From contig OY720099.1 of the NCBI GenBank assembly GCA_963082875.1, positions 16,535,066-16,599,065 of the forward strand: 64,000 bases of DNA, written 5' to 3'. The translations under genes were made by a program, and so were the position numbers. Positions 52,594-64,000 of the stretch are shown in pieces (the first letter of the stretch is position 1; the number at the start of each line of letters is the position of its first letter). This DNA comes from Corella eumyota. Its lineage: Eukaryota > Chordata > Ascidiacea > Phlebobranchia > Corellidae. Under the pieces are notes generated by a model that was not told the DNA's origin, searched no databases, and saw only the letters and a list, made by a program, of their open reading frames with translations.

Positions 52594-53677
52594 TAATTTG
52601 CTATTAAATTCAATATTAACAACGGTTGACCTTAAAAAATAAAATGATATTTAACCTTTTTAATACCTATTTACATCAATAGCAGAAAAACTGGTTAAAT
52701 CTATACCCCCTACCCACTTCCTTTCTTAAATACCTATATTGCAATCATTTTTATTAAAACCACCTGTCCAAAAGATTTAAAACTTATTCTGGCATCAATG
52801 GATTGGATGAGATACCATAAAAATGAAAAAAAAAATTTAAGATAAAGATGCATGCCAATTTTTCAGATATTATATAATTTTAGACGAGTTTCACCAAAAG
52901 CGGTCACTTTTAATATTTTTTAAGAATATTAAAGTTTGAGGCTCAGTTTTTTCGTTTGTGCTAACATTTTGATATCAAAACACACAGAATGCTATGCCAA
53001 AATAAAACGCAACTCTTTTTTTTATAAATCAGCTATAAATTAAGTTTAATAACGCTTTTTAAAAAAAACTCTTTTAAACGCAAATTGGCGGTAGTAGATT
53101 ATAACATTAATTGTACAAACCATACAACTTGCTTTCATATATATATATACGGTGGTAAGATTTTATTTACATTTTATTAATTTTGGTGTCAGTCTGCAAT
53201 CTTAGTTTAAAACTTAGTTTCAAAAAAGCGGGTTCTGTCGTCACTTGTTTAAAGTGTTATGTTACAGAGTTTTGCAATTTTGTGGGTGATGTTTTGTAAG
53301 AAAATATCTTTACAACCTTAAAAAATGTCTGTGGTACTTACAATTTAATTTTCAAAAATACTGGAAAATGATTAACATAAAAAAAACAGGTTACCATATT
53401 TTTTGTGTGACGTAGAAAGTACTAAGTAGCGTAGTGAATGTATACAAGCTAGTTCTTTTTACGTCATCACAAACAGGGCTTCCCTTTTTTAATTAATTTT
53501 ATTTATTTTTTTTTAAATTGTACAACTCAAAAAGTAGGTGAAATCATTTTTGTGTTTAGTGACACCAACTTTATTAATTTTTGAGTATACAAATATCGCT
53601 AATATACGACTTTAAGAAAAAATAATACTCCATAAATTTTTAACATACAATTTTATTTATTTCGGCTATAAAAAAAG
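52594..53677. other. 3' flank of the BTB zinc-finger gene
   Basis: AT-rich sequence with no gene-like features between the inverted repeat and the last exon of the minus-strand BTB gene; it presumably includes that gene's 3' UTR. Confidence 0.4.
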
Positions 53678-56600
53678 TTAGGATGTTTGTTTATTCAAAT
53701 TAATGGCATTAGACACGGTATCTATGCCATGTTTATCTCTCATATGATATCTAAAACTCTGTTCGAGACCATAGGCTTTATTACATACCCTACATTGGTA
53801 TGGTTTTTGCTCGCAATGAAAAATCTTAAAATGACGACGCATGTTAGCCATCTGTGAAAAAAATAGACTTAGAAAGACTACATGTTTGGTAAATTAAATA
53901 CAATTTATATTCCTAAAACACTAAAAAAAGATGTCCATTTTTTTTGTATATATCTTAATCCTCGATGTGGGAAAGTCGGATAAGCGACTTAAACATAGAG
54001 TAACATCAGTTACCCCGACCCAGTCCCGAGTTGCCTGTGGCAGTTTAAGACATTATATAGATAATAATTGCCCGATAATTATGCTGCTGATTAAGTGCTG
54101 GCTCAGCAGGAGTTCATACCGTTTATAGCGCCTTACTCAAGGGCGCTAAAGCATGAGAGCTGTGGGGATTAAACCCACGACCTCATGTGTGATGTAGCAA
54201 GTGTTCTTACCACTACACCACGCTGCCATTTTATTGATTAACAAAGAAAAAATCCTAAGATTAAAATAACAAAAAAAATTACCTGAGAAAATCCTCTATG
54301 GCAGTTTGGGCACTTGTGTTTGTTACAAGATCGTCTATGTCTTGAGTATGACTGCATCGTAGAAAAACTTCGGTGACAAATTTCGCATCTGTGATATCTT
54401 GTTGGTGGGTTTACTTATAAAAGAACTTTTTATTTAATTAAATTAATCAAGTACAAATCAACCCACAACTTTACAGAAAACAAACCGGCAGCGTGGTTTT
54501 AGAACACACTTATACCATACACAAGGTCCTGGGTTCGATCCCCAGTAATATCATGCTGTAGCGCCCTTGAGTAAGGCGTTATAAACGGTACGAACTCCTG
54601 CTGAGCTAGGACTTAATCAGCAGCATAATTACCGGGCAATTATAATCAATAATATTCCAAACTGCCACAGGCAACTCGAGACTGGGTCGGGGTAACTAAT
54701 GTTACTCTATGTTTAGGTCGCGAATTCGACTTTCCACAAAAAACAATTAACAATGCACATTTACAAAATTCTAATAAAATTTGTTAAAATTATTTTAACT
54801 AAAAACTTAATATTAAACAATTAAACCAATATTAAACAAAAAATGTTTTATTTTAAATTATAACTATTAACAACATGCTGTCTTCTTACCTTTGCTGGAA
54901 CATAAATTTTGCCCTTCAGTTTTTTTATTATATTCCTGAGATACAGTTGATAATATAATTGGTAAACTGTTGTTTTGACCAGATAATATAAATGGGTGTC
55001 CTTAAAAAAAATTTAATAACTTTTTATTTTTTATTTATACGTTTAGATTTTTGACCGGCAGCATGGTGTAGTAGTAAGAACACTTGCTACACCACCATGA
55101 AGTCGTGGGTTCAATCCCCACTGATCTCATGCTGTAGCGCTCTTGAGTAAGGCGCTATAAACGGTATAACCCCCTGTTGAGCCAGCACTTAATCAGCAGC
55201 ATAATTACTGGGCAATTATAATCTATAATATCCCAAACTGCCACAAGCAACTCAAGACTTGGTCGGAGTAACTGATGTTACTCTATGTTGAGGTTGCGCA
55301 TTCGACCTTCCCACATCGAGGATAAAGATATACAAAAAATAAGTTCCAAATTAATGTTCAGTTTTAAATTGATCATAATATTATTGTACTATTATCAAAT
55401 TGAAAAATCTCTTTTTCTCTATCTATAAAAAAGTTTTAAAAACAAATAAAAAGTTAAAATAAATACCAGTAAATATGTCAGTATTCTTCACTAAACTTGA
55501 TGTGGATATACACTGTGGTTCAGTCTAAACATTCATTTTTTTTTATTAAAAACTTTACATAGCTATTTAACAATACCTTTATTAAAAAAAACTAACCTTT
55601 ACATGCCCAGAAAAGTTGCTTGAATCATTTTTGCTATTTTCCATAGTCTAAAAACCAAATATTTTATTTACATTTTATTTTATTACTGTTAACAAAATTG
55701 AATCATTTTGATCTTATAGCTTTATCTTCATATATTTAAATACAATTATAGTCTAAAATGGTGCAATTAATACCCATTAAAATTTTTCTTACAAAAAAGT
55801 ATAAAAACTAGATTTATTTGATAAATAAAATATGGTTCGTAATCGTTTGATCATTTTTAATTAACATCTATTTAAGGAAATAAAGATATAAACTAGATTT
55901 AAACAAAAAAACCCATTAAGTAATCGCAAATGGAGCACAAACTACAGGATAGAGATTTTTTACGACACTCACAGGAATTTGCAGCGAAGAACAATACGAA
56001 CCGAGTAACAAATAACTTTTAAATAAATGTTATTTGCAAAATATTATGGAGATTTAATAAAATTTATCATTTGTATCATGATATTTAATGGATAAAAATG
56101 TAAAAGGCAAATAATGATTTAATTTTTAATAAAAAACAAGCAATTGATTTCAGACCATAATAATAAAAAATATTTAAAAATGTCATATTGATATTACAAA
56201 AAAACAAAGATATATTACTTGCATATCGATGGATCTAATGCTCTTAATATTATGAATAGTTGGCAATACAACATTTTCTTTTGGGTCTGGGCATATTTCT
56301 TCTTTTTTATCTTCTTTATTAGTTTTACTTGAACCTGTCAAATTTTATTTTTTTAGATTTTTAAGAATTGTGTTGTTAAAAAAAACAAAAAATAGAAAGT
56401 TTATAAAAAATGTCACTTCTCTGCAGTGAAAAAAAAACAAAAGTTATTTTTACTAGATTTTCATTTAAATAAACCTCAACAATAGAAAAATGACAGCTAC
56501 AACTATTACTCATCAATAAATATTTAAACTGAACATGCCTTGAAAAATAACCTATTTAAATTAACATAGAATTATAACAAACAAACTGTTAGCATGGTGT

Positions 56601-59600
56601 AGTGGTCAGAACACTCTCCTACCATAAACAAGGTCCTGGGTTAGATTCCCAGTGACCTTATGCTGTAGCGCCCTTAAGTAAGGTGCTATAAACGATATGA
56701 ACTCCTGCTGAACCAACATTTAATCAGCAGCATAATTATCGGGCAATTATAATCTATATAATATCCTAAACTGCCATACAGGCAACTCGAGACTGGGTCG
56801 GAGTAACTGATGTTACTCTATGTTTAAGTCGTGTATTCGACTTTCCCACATCAAGGATAAAGATATATATAAAAAAATACTTACTTGGTAAATGTACAGG
56901 TTGAGAATTGAGGTAAGAATTTGGTGTATTTGGTGCATTATATTTTGTGTATTCATTTATTTGTGCATTCTCACTACTGCTTGCTGCATTCGAATACAAT
57001 TCGTTGTTGGGGACCACAATGCTTGAATGACTTTTAAAAAATTATTTTTGTTATAAAAAAAAATTTTTTTGTAAAAATTACTACCAACTAAAGAAAGTGA
57101 TAAATTTAGTCTAAAAGTTTACTTGAAAAAATAAACATTTACAAAAACCTACTTTATTGTGGAGGTTTTTACATCAGAATGTATATTAGGAAAAGTTGTC
57201 AGATTGGTCTTATGAGACTTGTTTTTTAATTCCAATTTGTCTTCTACTAGTTCCATGTTATGCATGGTACGCATGTGGTACTGTAGGGATTGTCTAATAG
57301 CATATCTATAGCAAAAGATATGGTTAAAAGAAGATATGGTTAAAAGAAGTTATTTGATAAGATAAAAATGGATCAAACCAAATTAAAAAAAAAAAAATAC
57401 TTAAAATATACATTTCAATTAAAACCCTTTTTTATTTTTTTACAAATTGTAGAACAACAAACGTTATTGTGATGTTTGAAATAAAAAAAAACAGAAATAA
57501 TGCAAAATTATATAAAATTTACAAATTAGCAATTTTAAACAAATTGCTATATTAATTTTGCACTTACTTTCTTCCACAATTTGAACACTTAAACCTGTGG
57601 TCAGTTCTATGCTTTATAAGAATATGTCTTTTTAAGTTATTCTTGTTGTTAAAAACCCTGCCACAATGTGGGCAGTTGTGGTTAATTGGATTGGAACCAG
57701 AAATACTAAAATTAAATAATAATTAGTGAAAGTAGGTATAAATATGTATTTAACATTATTAATTTTGTTGACGATAACTAATAAAATCTGTTGAATTTTT
57801 TTTTGAAATAATCAAGATAACAAATAAGTTTAGAAATAACTTATATCAAATTATGAATACCAAAGAATTTTTTTTTGTATATATCTTTATCCTCGATGTG
57901 GGAAAGTCGAATGCGCGACTTAAACATAGAGTAACATAAGTTACTCCGACCCAGTCTCAAGTTGCCTGTGGCAGTGGGATATTATAGATTATAATTGCCC
58001 GATAATTAAGCTGCTAATTAAGTGCTGGCTCAGCAAGAGTTCATACCGTTTATAGCGCTTTACTCAAGGGTGCTACAGCATGAGATTAGTGGGGATTGAA
58101 CCCACGACCTCATGTGTGGTGTAGCAAGTGTTTTTACCACTACACCACGCTGCCGGTAATTAAGAAACTGCCCTTAAAAACTTAGCCAAAAAATTTTAAC
58201 ATTACTTTACCAGGATATTGATTTTGTAGTGTTTTGATGTTCAGAATAAAAATGATATAACGCATCCGAAATATTTGTAAAATATTTGAAACATTCTTTG
58301 CATGTATAAATTGAGGTCTTTAAAAATAAAAATATTTTGTAAACAGTATATAAAGTCACAATATAACAGCACTTTAATCTGACTTGAAAATCATGTAAAT
58401 CCTTTACTACATAGTTAACAAAAAAAATAGGTTAAGTTTAAAATAACTTAAAATTTGAAACTTACATTTTCAGCATTTTGTGAATACAAAGAAGAATTTG
58501 AAGGCATTAATGTAAAAGAATTTGCCATCACACTGTTCTAAATATCAATAAGTTTTAATAATTTATTCTTTTGTTTTTAAAGGGTCTAAATATTAAAAAT
58601 GTGACTACAATTATATATTTATATTTTTTGTATATAAATTTATCCTCGATGAGGAAGGTTGAATGCGCGACCTAAATATAAAGTAACATCACTTCCTTCG
58701 ACCCAGTCTCAAGTTGCCTGTGGCAGTTTGGGATATTATAGAGACTATATTTGCCCGATAATTATGCTGGCTCAGCAGAAGTTTATACTGGTTATAGCAC
58801 CTTACTCAAGGGTGCAACAGCATGAGATCAGTGGGGATTGAACCAACGACCTCATGTGTGGTGTAGCAAGTGTTCTTACCACTACACCACGCTGCCGGTT
58901 CACTACACCACGCTGCCCATATATATAATCTACATACAAATATATTTTGATATTGTGTGTTCCATCACAATTAAACTACAAGCAATATGATTAAAAATTT
59001 GAGAACACTTTTGAACAAAAAATTCTAAGAGTGATGTTCAACTTACCTGTAACTTTAACGAGTCTGTGATTTCTGAAGATGTGCATGGAAAACTAAGTGT
59101 AGGGTTATGTGTTGAGGATAAACTATAAAACAAAAAAATATTGAATTTTTTTATGTATATAAGTAATGAAATTAAAAAATAAAGTTGATGATAGCCTTAT
59201 TTAAATGAAAAGTAAACAAGAACTAACAAAAAATTCTGTATCAGTTTCTTATTTAAGTAAAATTAAATAATACCAATTCAAAAATTATTATTTTTTACTT
59301 TTCAGAAGAACATTCATCCAACATAAAATCCTGATCATTGCCAAAAATAGTTCCAAGTGATAAATTGTTGTGAAAAGGACTGGAGGGATCAACAGACATT
59401 TTTGTACTTCCCGGGATTGCAGACGGCAATTTTAGGGCACTTGACATTATGCCCGGGGATCCAATCTCACCTGTTACAATACTTGACAACATTGGCGACG
59501 ATTGGTTTACAATTTGTTGTTTGGGCTGACCGGTGAGACCAGACGAACCATATAATGGTGCAGATATGGAAGCTTATTAATAAATTAAGAAAATTAGAAA

Positions 59601-62600
59601 ACAAATTTTCAAGTTATTTTTAGGAACATGAGTAACTACACGTAAATTTTTACACCCAAGGTTTTTTTTTCGTATATCTTTATCCTCGATGTGGGAAAGT
59701 CGAATGCCCGTCTTAAACATAGAAAAACATCAGTTATTCCGACCCAGTCTCGAGTTGCCTGTGGCAGTTTGGCATATTATAGATTATAATTGCCCATTAA
59801 TTATTCTGCTGTTGAAGTGCTCGCTCAGCAGGAGGTTATACTGTTTATAGCACCTTACTCGAGGGCGCAACAGCATGAGATCAGTGGGGATTGAACCCAT
59901 TGAACCCACGACCTCATGTGTAGTGTAGCAAGTGTTCTTACCACTACACCACACTGCCAGTACTACACCATTCTGCCTGTATACTTCTAATATATACAAA
60001 AAAATAGTTCTTACAAATATTCTTTAATTGCACAGAGTTCACTGTCGAACTAAGAAACATTAAACTGGATTTTGTTTTTTGATAACTTTGTTGTTTTTGA
60101 GTTCTGTTTTGCTGAGATATGTTACCTTGAAAAAGACAATTAGGTGTAAACATCACTAGTTTTTTTCAAAACTATTAATTTTTTTTTTTCCCGATAAACT
60201 TAAAAAGTTAGAAAAAGGCATTTATTTTAAAATTTTAAAAATAAAACTAATAAAAAATTTTAAATTTAAAACAACACTAACAAAAAGAGTAAAAATTAAA
60301 AAGCTAAAATTTTATTAAATTAATGAACTAAAACTATTTTTTTACCAAAACTCAAATCGGATGAGACAACTTTTTTTTTTTCGTCCTCGCTGAGCAATGA
60401 GTAATTAATAGAGTATGGAGCCTGCTCAGAAGATGTCACTCGTTCCTCGTCATCTTCGGACTTTAAATCAACATAAAGAACACTCTGAGTAGAATCACTC
60501 ATAAGTGAGTTGCAGTGATTCGCACTCCGAACAGATTTTATACTCGGAAGAGTGATATCCTGATTAAGTAGTCTCTCACAAGCCTTAATTAAAAAAAACT
60601 TTGGTTTATTCTCAACAAAATTTTTTTCCAATGTAAAAATATTTAAATCTAAATAAAGCAAACATTTAATTACCTTAACAATAGTAGGAATTTGTAGTTT
60701 ACGAGCTGTTCTAATAATTTCTCCGATATTCTCCGAAAAGAGATGAAGTCTTGAAGTGTAAAGAAAATGAAGGATTGGAATAAAAGTATTGGCAGTAATT
60801 GAGGACAGGTGTATTGTTGTAACATTGCAAACCTAAAACATAATGTTTGTTAATTTGGTGGCCTTTATGACATTACATACCCAACCCAAATATAGAAATG
60901 CAATTATTTTGCAAATTTTGGGTGAGCTTAATTAAGGTATGCAGCCCTGTCTGGCAAACCCTGAATTTGTGTTTAAAAATATTCTCTAACAAAGGATATT
61001 TCAACTGTTTAAATTTAGCAATACTAACTTTTTTGTAAATAAATTTATCCTTGATGTAAAAATTGCGCGATCTAAACATAAGGTAATATTTGTTACCCCA
61101 ACCCAGTCTCAAGTTGCCTTTCGCAGTTTGGAATATTATAAATTATAATTGTCCGAATATTATAGATTATAATTGACCAGTAAAGTAAAAGAAAATTGCT
61201 ACAAGTAAATGTTGCATGCCTTCTTTTTTCCAATCTTAAAAAAGTTTCTAAAATAAAAAAAAAAAAATTTTGTTTGAGAATCATTATCTACCAACTAATT
61301 AGGTATCATTCCAGCACATAAAAGAATTTTGGTAGTCAAACAAAAATATAAAAATAATGCCATTAGTACTTGCATTAAAAGGCAAGTTGGGAAGTTTTAA
61401 TTTTTTTTAGAAGAGATTTCTAATTAGGTCAATTACATTTATATTAAGAATAAAAGGTAATATTATTATAAGCTGTAAATAAAGATTTCAAAAAAGTGTT
61501 GCTTAAAACAGTTGCTAGAAGATTAAAGCTAAGCAAAACATAAAATTTTAATTTAAAAGTGGGCTAAATTTTAAGAAAAAAACTAAAAATAATAAATGCA
61601 GTTCTAAATTAAGATATCTTTTTACTGAAATTAGCTAAGCTTTTAGTCTTAAATTTTCCGGTTGTCTGCCTTGTTAACCCAGCCTAAGTTGAATAACAGA
61701 ATCCTTTAAATATTAAATAAATAATAACATTATTGTGATAAATGTTGTTTCAATATAATTCTAATTAGGCTATGCTTAGGTAGTAAATGACAGTTTAATC
61801 CTAACTTTAATCTGAGGATTTTCACAGATAAAATTTGATAGTTAATGCGTCGTCATTGATTAATGTTTTTTTACCAACAGTTTCTGCATACCAATTAAAA
61901 GTTAATTCTCTCTTTAATCGTTAGTTAAAATTTATCGCACTTTTTGAATTCGGCCCTAAATCCATTTCTCAAGCATGCCTTTTTTCGTATAAGCTTATCT
62001 TAAATAAAAAACTGCTAATACATACTTTGTCATATATACTAGGTTGAAATAGGTACCTTAGAGCCAGCATCATCAGATTGAGTCCCACGATCAAATAATG
62101 CTTGAAAGTATAAACTGTAAGCTGCTAAAACAGCTTTGTGGGCTGAAAACTTTTCATTTCCAACAACCAATTCAACATCGCATAGTTGCGACTTTTTCTG
62201 TTGATCATGTAACGCCTAAAATAAATTAAATTTTTTTTATTTTTTATTTTATTTTGCTTGTGACCCAAAAAACAAAAAAATAAATACAACGTTTCTAAAA
62301 AAACAAAATTATGGAATAAGTTATAGTCAATAAAGGTAATTATTGGACAGATAGAACTTGGAGGTTTTTAGTAATAATTTTCATTTTTTTAAAGGTTGCC
62401 CTTATTCAATATAATCTTGGGACTATTCTGATTTAATTTCTCGGAAAAAATTTTTTTTTTAAATGGGAAAAAATATTTTATAATATTGACAACAAAAACC
62501 ATCCAACCATATAAAATGTTGTTACACTTGTATCTGCATCACAGTCTTAATGATAAGCATGCCACAATTACCTTCACACTATTATTGCGAATGAGGATGA

Positions 62601-63390
62601 TTATCGTAAATACCCTTTTTAAATTTTTTTTTAAATGTGTCCTACACAAATTAACAGTTTTTATTATAAAAACTAATTTACATCATCTACGCTTAAGACT
62701 TATGCTACAAACACAAAAACAACTGTAACAAAACTATAATTTAATAATACCCAATTGTATATATGAAATACTTGCTATATCAATTACCTATACATAAAAA
62801 GATTAATCTATTTAAAAACATAGAAAATTTAAATATTAGTGATTTTATATATATAAAAAGTTAACTGATTAAGAAAATGTAAAAACTTGCAATTGTTAAA
62901 AAACAACAACATTAAAGCCCACTTTGTAGGCCTTTAAAAAAGTAATACGCTTCATAAATACTGTAATATAGTTATTTGTGGAGGTAATAAATGGTCAACT
63001 TGATTTAAAAAATGGGTATAAGTGTTATTTTTGAAAGTAATTGCGGGGGTAAAGATATAAAAAAATTTTTCAGCTAATTTATTAAAATGCAGCCATATTT
63101 GCTGCAGGCATAAATTATGACCAAATATTCTGCATACTAAACTTTTGGCCACAGTTTTGCTGTAGTGATCATCTTATTAGTGCAGCTTATTATTTGACAT
63201 TTTACCCTTACACTACTATTAATAACAGTTTGTAAGATGCCATGTTTCTAAATTCGACACCAGACGGTTAACATTCAACAGACGGTACAAAAAAACAAAA
63301 ACTTAAAAAAAAAATAATTACCTTTAACAAACTGGTGCCATGGTCTTCTATTACTAACGGTATCGATTTAAGATAAATGCTATTTTCCAT
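53678..63390 (-). CDS. BTB/POZ plus six C2H2 zinc fingers, transcription factor, 18 exons
   Basis: Minus-strand exons: 63322-63390, 62057-62215, 60674-60832, 60346-60583, 60015-60125, 59299-59572, 59047-59122, 58466-58537, 58211-58317, 57568-57705, 57153-57305, 56885-57030, 56219-56334, 55597-55647, 55467-55524, 54890-55000, 54283-54413, 53678-53851. All junctions keep frame at GT/AG, giving 780 residues. Residues about 24-140 are a BTB domain (LCDVELVVGNEKFSAHKAVL, then FIPILHFLYTSRLHL). Fingers are CKECFKYFTNISDALYHFY (about 392), CPHCGRVFNNKNNLKRHIL, CSNCGRKYAIRQSLQYHMR, CEICHRSFSTMQSYSRHRRSC (Cys replaces the last His), CPNCHRGFSQMANMRRHFK and CRVCNKAYGLEQSFRYHMR. BTB-finger proteins dimerise and usually repress transcription. 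The linker between fingers 3 and 4 is long and Asn/Ser-rich. Exon 6 ends AA|GTAAAA, so intron retention stops at once and would leave a BTB-only protein. An in-frame ATG at 63453 is an alternative start. No specific orthologue is recognised. Confidence 0.88.
53937..54228 (-). repeat. tRNA-derived SINE in BTB gene intron 17
   Basis: Sense-oriented, nearly full length, with tail complement at 53938-53946 and head CACGCTGCC at the right end. Confidence 0.85.
54484..54738 (+). repeat. tRNA-derived SINE in BTB gene intron 16, tail lost
   Basis: Head CCGGCAGCGTGG, with an altered A-box region (TTTTAGAACACACTTATACC) and B-box GGTTCGATCCCC. It ends at GACTTTCCACAAAAAA without the GATAAAGATATA segment. 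Confidence 0.8.
55054..55339 (+). repeat. tRNA-derived SINE in BTB gene intron 15
   Basis: Antisense to the gene, complete from CCGGCAGCATGG to GATATACAAAAAA. Confidence 0.9.
55811..55860. repeat. AT-rich interspersed repeat block
   Basis: GATTTATTTGATAAATAAAA, then TATGGTTCGTAAT.GTTTGATCATTTTT, shared with 51869-51912 and, more loosely, 37189-37236. It lies in BTB gene intron 13. The class is unknown. Confidence 0.5.
56585..56878 (+). repeat. tRNA-derived SINE abutting an exon 12 splice donor
   Basis: Antisense to the BTB gene. Its A7 tail meets the exon 12 donor (GTAAGTA on the minus strand, starting at 56884), so that intron begins with about 7 native bases followed by SINE sequence. Confidence 0.85.
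57868..58157 (-). repeat. tRNA-derived SINE in BTB gene intron 9
   Basis: Sense-oriented full-length copy ending CCACGCTGCCGGT. Confidence 0.9.
58622..58917 (-). repeat. tRNA-derived SINE with duplicated 5' head, intron 7
   Basis: In SINE orientation the 5' end reads GGCAGCGTGGTGTAGTG twice in tandem before the rest of the tRNA head. The body lacks part of the CTGATTAAG segment. Confidence 0.85.
59662..59979 (-). repeat. tRNA-derived SINE with duplicated 5' head, intron 5
   Basis: Again the 5' end carries an extra partial head, GGCAGAATGGTGTAGTA, followed by GGCAGTGTGGTGTAGTGG. A second small duplication, GAACCCATTGAACCCA, lies in the B-box region. Confidence 0.85.
61029..61182 (-). repeat. 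Old SINE copy, truncated and rearranged, intron 2
   Basis: Only the 3' half of the SINE is present, with many substitutions. The segment CGAATATTATAGATTATAAT near its end is a local duplication of the ATAATATTATAG... body segment. Confidence 0.7.
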
Positions 63391-63594
63391 TATAAAGTTT
63401 AAAAAAATATTCAGTAGGTTGTTCACTTGAACAGCTTGACACTTGACGAACATTTAATTTTTCCAAAAGCTCGTAGTCCAGACACGCTTCGGTAACTTCC
63501 GCTAGTTTTTTGCTGATTTCTCTCGTGTGGAATATGTGCGTTTTCTAGAACTATGTGCAAGCTGCAATTGCTTACCAAAATTTCTTACTATATA

Positions 63595-63836
63595 TATATT
63601 TTTTTGTATTTATCTTTATCCTCGATGTGGGAAGGTTGAATGCGCGACTTAAACAAAGAGTAACATCAGTTATTCCGACGCAGTCTCTAGTTGCCTTTTG
63701 CAGTTTGGGATATTATGGATTATAATTGCCCGATAATTATACTGCTGATTAAGTGCTGGCTCAGCAGGAGTTCACACCGTTTATAGCGCCTTACTCAAGG
63801 GCGCTACAGCATAAGCTGATAAGAGCAGTGGGGATT
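63595..63836 (-). repeat. tRNA-derived SINE upstream of the BTB gene
   Basis: Tail complement and whole body are present, but it breaks off at GAGCAGTGGGGATT, losing the tRNA head. It lies about 200 bases upstream of the BTB gene start codon. Confidence 0.85.
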
Positions 63837-64000
63837 TTTTGTATTTACATTTAATTGGATTTGGCTATTAACGTAAGTGGTATTGTTTACCCGTGCAAAA
63901 AGCTAAACAATTGGGTAGTGCTTTATTATATAACATAATAAACGAACGCGAACACAAATAAAAAAAACTTACAGCTTTACACAGACAAACTGAGAAAACT

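Noticed and set aside
58659-58841. Frames containing TPTQSQVACGSL or similar (also at 20068, 41808, 53931, 56766, 39556)
   Set aside because: All translate the SINE body, which is open by chance in one antisense frame.

Overview
The window is AT-rich nuclear DNA from an animal. The predicted proteins align along their whole length with vertebrate families, introns are short and AT-rich, and one tRNA-derived SINE family is scattered throughout. This suggests an invertebrate chordate, most likely an ascidian of Ciona type; the species call is inference. Coding sequence occupies a minority of the window and is almost entirely recovered by joining exons at consensus GT/AG sites.

Layout. 1-74: possible start of a minus-strand gene leaving the window. 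75-11,990: no convincing gene; it holds two SINEs, a foldback element with minisatellite arms (1907-2825), a degenerate tandem array (3565-3812) and a short retrocopy with a 16-bp target duplication (4217-4359). 12,086-18,202 (+): six-exon serotonin 5-HT7-like receptor. 19,020-22,771 (-): eight-exon SLC35D1-like nucleotide-sugar transporter. 24,010-25,566: a MITE carrying three later insertions. 26,486-27,919 (-): intronless LEDGF/HDGFL2-like PWWP + integrase-binding-domain protein. 30,394-35,022 (+): three-exon KLF15-like zinc-finger factor. 35,023-40,089: repeats only. 40,090-48,075 (+): 17-exon CFAP69, convergent with NAA35 (48,309-50,566, -), whose last coding exon lies in a short ORF of its own. 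50,570-53,000: repeat cluster with an intact MITE and a large inverted repeat. 53,678-63,390 (-): 18-exon BTB plus six C2H2 finger protein.

The genes are unrelated in function (aminergic signalling, Golgi/ER sugar transport, chromatin reading, transcription, cilia, N-terminal acetylation) and look like ordinary neighbours, not a functional cluster. The most unusual content is the repeat landscape: about 32 copies or fragments of one SINE, several MITEs with clean 8-bp target duplications, two foldback elements whose inverted arms are built of short tandem repeats, and one four-layer nested insertion in which another copy in the window shows the empty target site. No virus-like element was recognised.
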